From Pseudomonadales bacterium (GTDB lineage Bacteria > Pseudomonadota > Gammaproteobacteria > Pseudomonadales > Azotimanducaceae), in assembly GCA_029246605.1 (NCBI GenBank), contig JAQWMV010000069.1:1-33130 (forward strand): a stretch of 33,130 nt of DNA, written 5' to 3'. Position numbers and translations under genes: made by a program. Each line of letters starts with the position of its first letter. Position 1 is the first letter of the stretch. Below the pieces are notes generated by a model that was given only the letters and a program-made list of their open reading frames with translations, was not told the DNA's origin and did no database searches. Below, one piece after another: positions 30,116-33,130 of this stretch.

Positions 30116-30197
30116 GTTTTCGAAGGCACTGTCTCTAGGTGTTTCTGCGAAATACCTACCGACCATTGCGTTTGCGCCGTTGGCGCAAGCCACAATT
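30116..30197 (-). repeat. Copy B of tRNA-trailing twin-hairpin repeat
   Basis: Minus strand AATTGTGGCTTGCGCCAACGGCGCAAACGCAATGGTCGGTAGGTATTTCGCAGAAACACCTAGAGACAGTGCCTTCGAAAAC, directly after tRNA-Ala CCA; similar to 32235-32314. Confidence 0.75.
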
Positions 30198-30273
30198 TGG
30201 TGGAGCCAGGCAGGATCGAACTGCCGACCTCCTGCGTGCAAGGCAGGCGCTCTCCCAGCTGAGCGATGGCCCC
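30198..30273 (-). tRNA. tRNA-Ala (TGC)
   Basis: Cloverleaf, G3:U70, TGC anticodon, encoded CCA. Confidence 0.97.
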
Positions 30274-30329
30274 AAAAATCGGGATACTTAAATACTAACC
30301 GCAATTACTAACACCAATTCAATTAAAAT

Positions 30330-30406
<77 letters not shown>

Positions 30407-30444
30407 AACAAGGCATTAACACCCAATTGCGGCCGAGGGCGCGT

Positions 30445-30472
30445 ATTATACGTGTGGTAATCCTTTTTACAA
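30445..30472 (-). promoter_or_regulatory. Promoter for tRNA-Ile/tRNA-Ala
   Basis: Minus strand TTGTAA (30472-30467), 16-nt spacer, TATAAT (30450-30445), GC-rich discriminator. Confidence 0.65.
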
Positions 30473-30518
30473 ATCCGCAGTTTGCAAATTTCGCTGTAGC
30501 GGGTAACAGTGTGGCGCC

Positions 30519-31421
30519 ATGGAACAAAAATTACTTACTCAGCTTATTCAGACAGGGTGTCAGGAATACACCCATGCGCTCGAAGAACAAGCGCAGGCTT
30601 ATGGGATACCGGTTGTTCGCGAGCAAAATAAGCTCAGGTTAACGAGTTCAATTGAATTGCTCTCTGAAGAGAAAATACGGTCCACTTTGAAAAGGCCCGT
30701 GAACCTGGAGCTTTTCTGGTCGATAGGTTCGACCAATTCTCATCTAATGAATTCAACAGATCGATTTGCGGGCTATCGGGTTTGTCTTGCGGAGCAGCAA
30801 ACAGCAGGTCGAGGACGGCGGGGACGAACCTGGGTCAGTCCGTTTGGAGACAATCTTTATATAAGTATCGCGCGGAGATTCAAGCGCAGCATCACTGATC
30901 TTGGTGGTCTGAGTCTTGCCGTGGGCATGCAGGTTGTGAAAGAGCTGCGCCGATGCGGTGTTCAGCATATTGGTGTGAAATGGCCTAACGATATTATACT
31001 GGGGCAAGGGAAGCTGGCGGGGATTCTCGTGGAAATTGGTGCCCCGGTGGCGGATGAATTTAACGTAGTGGTAGGGATCGGTGTGAATACTCGTTTTCGT
31101 GGTGAAGACGCTAAACTAATTGATCAGCCTTTCAGCACTTTGGAGGGAATCGTGGACCTATCCAGGAACGACCTTGCGGGCAACATAGTAAATTGCGTGC
31201 TTGAAGGGCTTGATGTGTTTGCTCTAGATGGTTTCGACAGTTTTTACCCTGAGTGGGATATGCTTAATCTTTATGCTGGTCAGCCAGTATTTGTAAGCCT
31301 TGGCGATAGTGTTATCAGGGGGCAAGATGCAGGAATCGATCATGGGGGGAATTTTAGGCTCAAGACCGATGATGGCATCCGGATATTTAATGCCGGTGAG
31401 ATAAGTCTGAGGGCGGAATGA
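30519..31421 (+). CDS. birA: Biotin--[acetyl-CoA-carboxylase] ligase BirA with shortened N-terminal domain
   Basis: AEQQTAGRGRRGRTWVSPFGDNLYISIA..VKWPNDIILGQGKLAGILVEIG; 300 aa. Confidence 0.93.
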   Translation: MEQKLLTQLIQTGCQEYTHALEEQAQAYGIPVVREQNKLRLTSSIELLSEEKIRSTLKRPVNLELFWSIGSTNSHLMNSTDRFAGYRVCLAEQQTAGRGRRGRTWVSPFGDNLYISIARRFKRSITDLGGLSLAVGMQVVKELRRCGVQHIGVKWPNDIILGQGKLAGILVEIGAPVADEFNVVVGIGVNTRFRGEDAKLIDQPFSTLEGIVDLSRNDLAGNIVNCVLEGLDVFALDGFDSFYPEWDMLNLYAGQPVFVSLGDSVIRGQDAGIDHGGNFRLKTDDGIRIFNAGEISLRAE

Positions 31422-31425
31422 TTAG

Positions 31426-32097
31426 ATGCGTTTAGTGGTGGTTGCTCTAGTTGTTATGAATATTGGATATGCGCTGTGGCATTGGCAGCGCAGTCCGATT
31501 ATCGCATCCACACAACAAATCGCGAAAGAAGCTGCACCGACCATTACGTTGTTGGCGGAGGTGGAGCGACAACAGGAGCTCGATGAGGTGGTGAGTAACC
31601 CTGTCCGGGTCGACAATAATACAAACAATGCAACATGTGACGCGTTGGGACCTTTTTCAGATATCGTCGATGGACAGTCAGTTCTGGAGCGACTAGAAGC
31701 CCTTGATATACCTGTCAGGCTGCAGGCACTGGACGAGGCAACGGGTGAATATGACTTTCGTGTGATGATTCCGCCTGCGTCTTCTCTTGAGGATGTTTTT
31801 AGGAAGCTACGCGAGCTTCAGCTACGGGGTATAGACAGCTATGTCATCGCCAAAGGCGAGGATGCATTAGCGATTTCGCTGGGTGTCTATTCATCGGATA
31901 CTGCAGCGAAAGTAGCTCAGAGTGCCCATGTCAAAGATGGATACCAGAGCCGTATCACCAGAATCCCCCGTTTAAATCGCAATTTCTGGCTTATTCACCA
32001 AAAATTTAGTTCACTGATGCCTCCAGAGCCGGTATTTCAGGAATTTTTAATTGAATTTCCTCAGATTGCGTATTCTAGCTTGAGCTGTGCACGGTGA
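31426..32097 (+). CDS. SPOR-domain-like membrane-anchored protein
   Basis: N-terminal TM helix; C-terminal SPOR-like repeat (YDFRVMIPPASSLEDVFRKLRELQLRGIDSYVIAKGEDALAISLGVYSSDTAAKV). Confidence 0.7.
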   Translation: MRLVVVALVVMNIGYALWHWQRSPIIASTQQIAKEAAPTITLLAEVERQQELDEVVSNPVRVDNNTNNATCDALGPFSDIVDGQSVLERLEALDIPVRLQALDEATGEYDFRVMIPPASSLEDVFRKLRELQLRGIDSYVIAKGEDALAISLGVYSSDTAAKVAQSAHVKDGYQSRITRIPRLNRNFWLIHQKFSSLMPPEPVFQEFLIEFPQIAYSSLSCAR

Positions 32098-32100
32098 TCA

Positions 32101-32129
32101 TTGATAGGGCGCGCGTCTTAGCCTACAAT
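32101..32129 (+). promoter_or_regulatory. Promoter for tRNA-Thr(TGT)
   Basis: TTGATA (32101-32106), 17-nt spacer, TACAAT (32124-32129), GC-rich discriminator. Confidence 0.75.
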
Positions 32130-32157
32130 CCGCCACCTCAATCCACCTCAATGTGAA

Positions 32158-32233
<76 letters not shown>

Positions 32234-32234
32234 A

Positions 32235-32314
32235 CCCAATGGCTTGGCCGTAGGCCAAACATTGGGGTCGGCAGGTGTTTCGCAGAAACACCGAGAGACA
32301 GGGCATCCGAACAA
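32235..32314 (+). repeat. Copy A of tRNA-trailing twin-hairpin repeat
   Basis: CCCAATG-GC-TTGGCC-GTA-GGCCAA-A-CATTGGG then GTCGGCA GGTGTTTC-GCA-GAAACACC GAGAGACAGGGCATCCGAACAA, directly after tRNA-Thr CCA. Confidence 0.75.
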
Positions 32315-32464
32315 GGCCCGGTTTTTACAATTTGCTTTTGAGTGCGACAAACACAAGCTAACAGTCCCAAAAAAGGACAAAACTAAGCAACAAGAATCGA
32401 CACTGCGCAGAAGGCGCAGGTCGAAAAGGTTCTGGGAACCGAGACATAAATGACATAAAGCGGC

Positions 32465-32500
32465 CGAAAAGCGTTGCAAGGTACGCTTTTCGCTGAATTT
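32465..32500 (+). terminator. Terminator-like hairpin between tRNA-Thr and tRNA-Tyr
   Basis: CGAAAAGCGT-TGCAAGGT-ACGCTTTTCG, 10-bp perfect stem; following T-tract weak (CTGAATTTTC). Confidence 0.5.
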
Positions 32501-32503
32501 TCA

Positions 32504-32532
32504 TTGACATCAGAAGGTCCCAAAGGCAGAAT
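32504..32532 (+). promoter_or_regulatory. Candidate second promoter for tRNA-Tyr/Gly/Thr-tuf
   Basis: TTGACA (32504-32509), 17-nt spacer, CAGAAT (32527-32532); tRNA-Tyr begins at 32548. Confidence 0.5.
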
Positions 32533-32547
32533 CTAGCGCCTCATTTT

Positions 32548-32631
32548 GGAGGGGTTCCCGAGCGGCCAAAGGGATCAGACTGTAAATCTGACGCGTAAGC
32601 TTCGGTGGTTCGAATCCACCCCCCTCCACCA
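32548..32631 (+). tRNA. tRNA-Tyr (GTA)
   Basis: Long variable arm, CAGACTGTAAATCTG anticodon arm, encoded CCA. Confidence 0.97.
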
Positions 32632-32721
32632 TTGGGGAGTGAGCGAACAAGTGAGGCGTAGCAAGTACTACAAGTAGTTAAATCCGTAGTGCATCGGTGG
32701 TACATGAGTAGCACATGAAAG

Positions 32722-32795
<74 letters not shown>

Positions 32796-32811
32796 TAAAA
32801 GGGAAGGATCG

Positions 32812-32887
<76 letters not shown>

Positions 32888-32976
32888 TATTGGCTTTGTG
32901 ATAGTTGGCTGAGTAAGAAAATAGGCCATTAAAGATAGTTGGCGATAGAAAATTTAATTTAATTCTGTTCTGGTGA

Positions 32977-33130
<154 letters not shown>

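Noticed and set aside
30017-30304. Short ORFs over tRNAs (30017-30304, 30053-30262, 32098-32370, 32162-32479, 32823-33089)
   Set aside because: They translate tRNA genes and trailers (e.g. GRIELPTSCVQGRRSPS), a common spurious annotation. Their shared VSRCFCE segment only reflects the nucleotide repeat reported above.

Overview
This window looks like a housekeeping stretch of a gammaproteobacterial chromosome. Its gene order resembles, from memory, two Pseudomonas-type neighbourhoods: rimP-nusA-infB-rbfA-truB-rpsO-pnp / acs / dNK-pcnB-gluQ-dksA-aminotransferase-sfsA, and bactofilin-erpA-M23-tyrS-birA-SPOR-tRNAs-tuf. Between them lie heme-type ABC transporter genes, DNA polymerase II, a PfkB kinase, hemL and a CBS-domain ClC. 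I saw no phage, transposase, CRISPR or defence cassette. The main points of interest are: (1) a minus-strand gluQ-pcnB intergenic element with about 13 A-R-N triplets ending in a strong terminator, at the position where Pseudomonas carries CrcZ, but with cbrAB absent; (2) an in-frame TAA at a conserved Glu codon of nusA; (3) a two-copy twin-hairpin element directly after tRNA-Ala and tRNA-Thr, with compensatory stem changes; (4) an Ile-Ala tRNA pair, normally in the rRNA spacer, with no rRNA genes around it; (5) a DksA with a ~180-residue histone-H1/AlgP-like Lys/Ala-rich extension; (6) a BirA that appears to lack the core of its HTH; (7) an attenuator-like set of mutually exclusive hairpins before rimP. 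All gene-order comparisons, family assignments and alignments are from memory and by eye; no searches were run.
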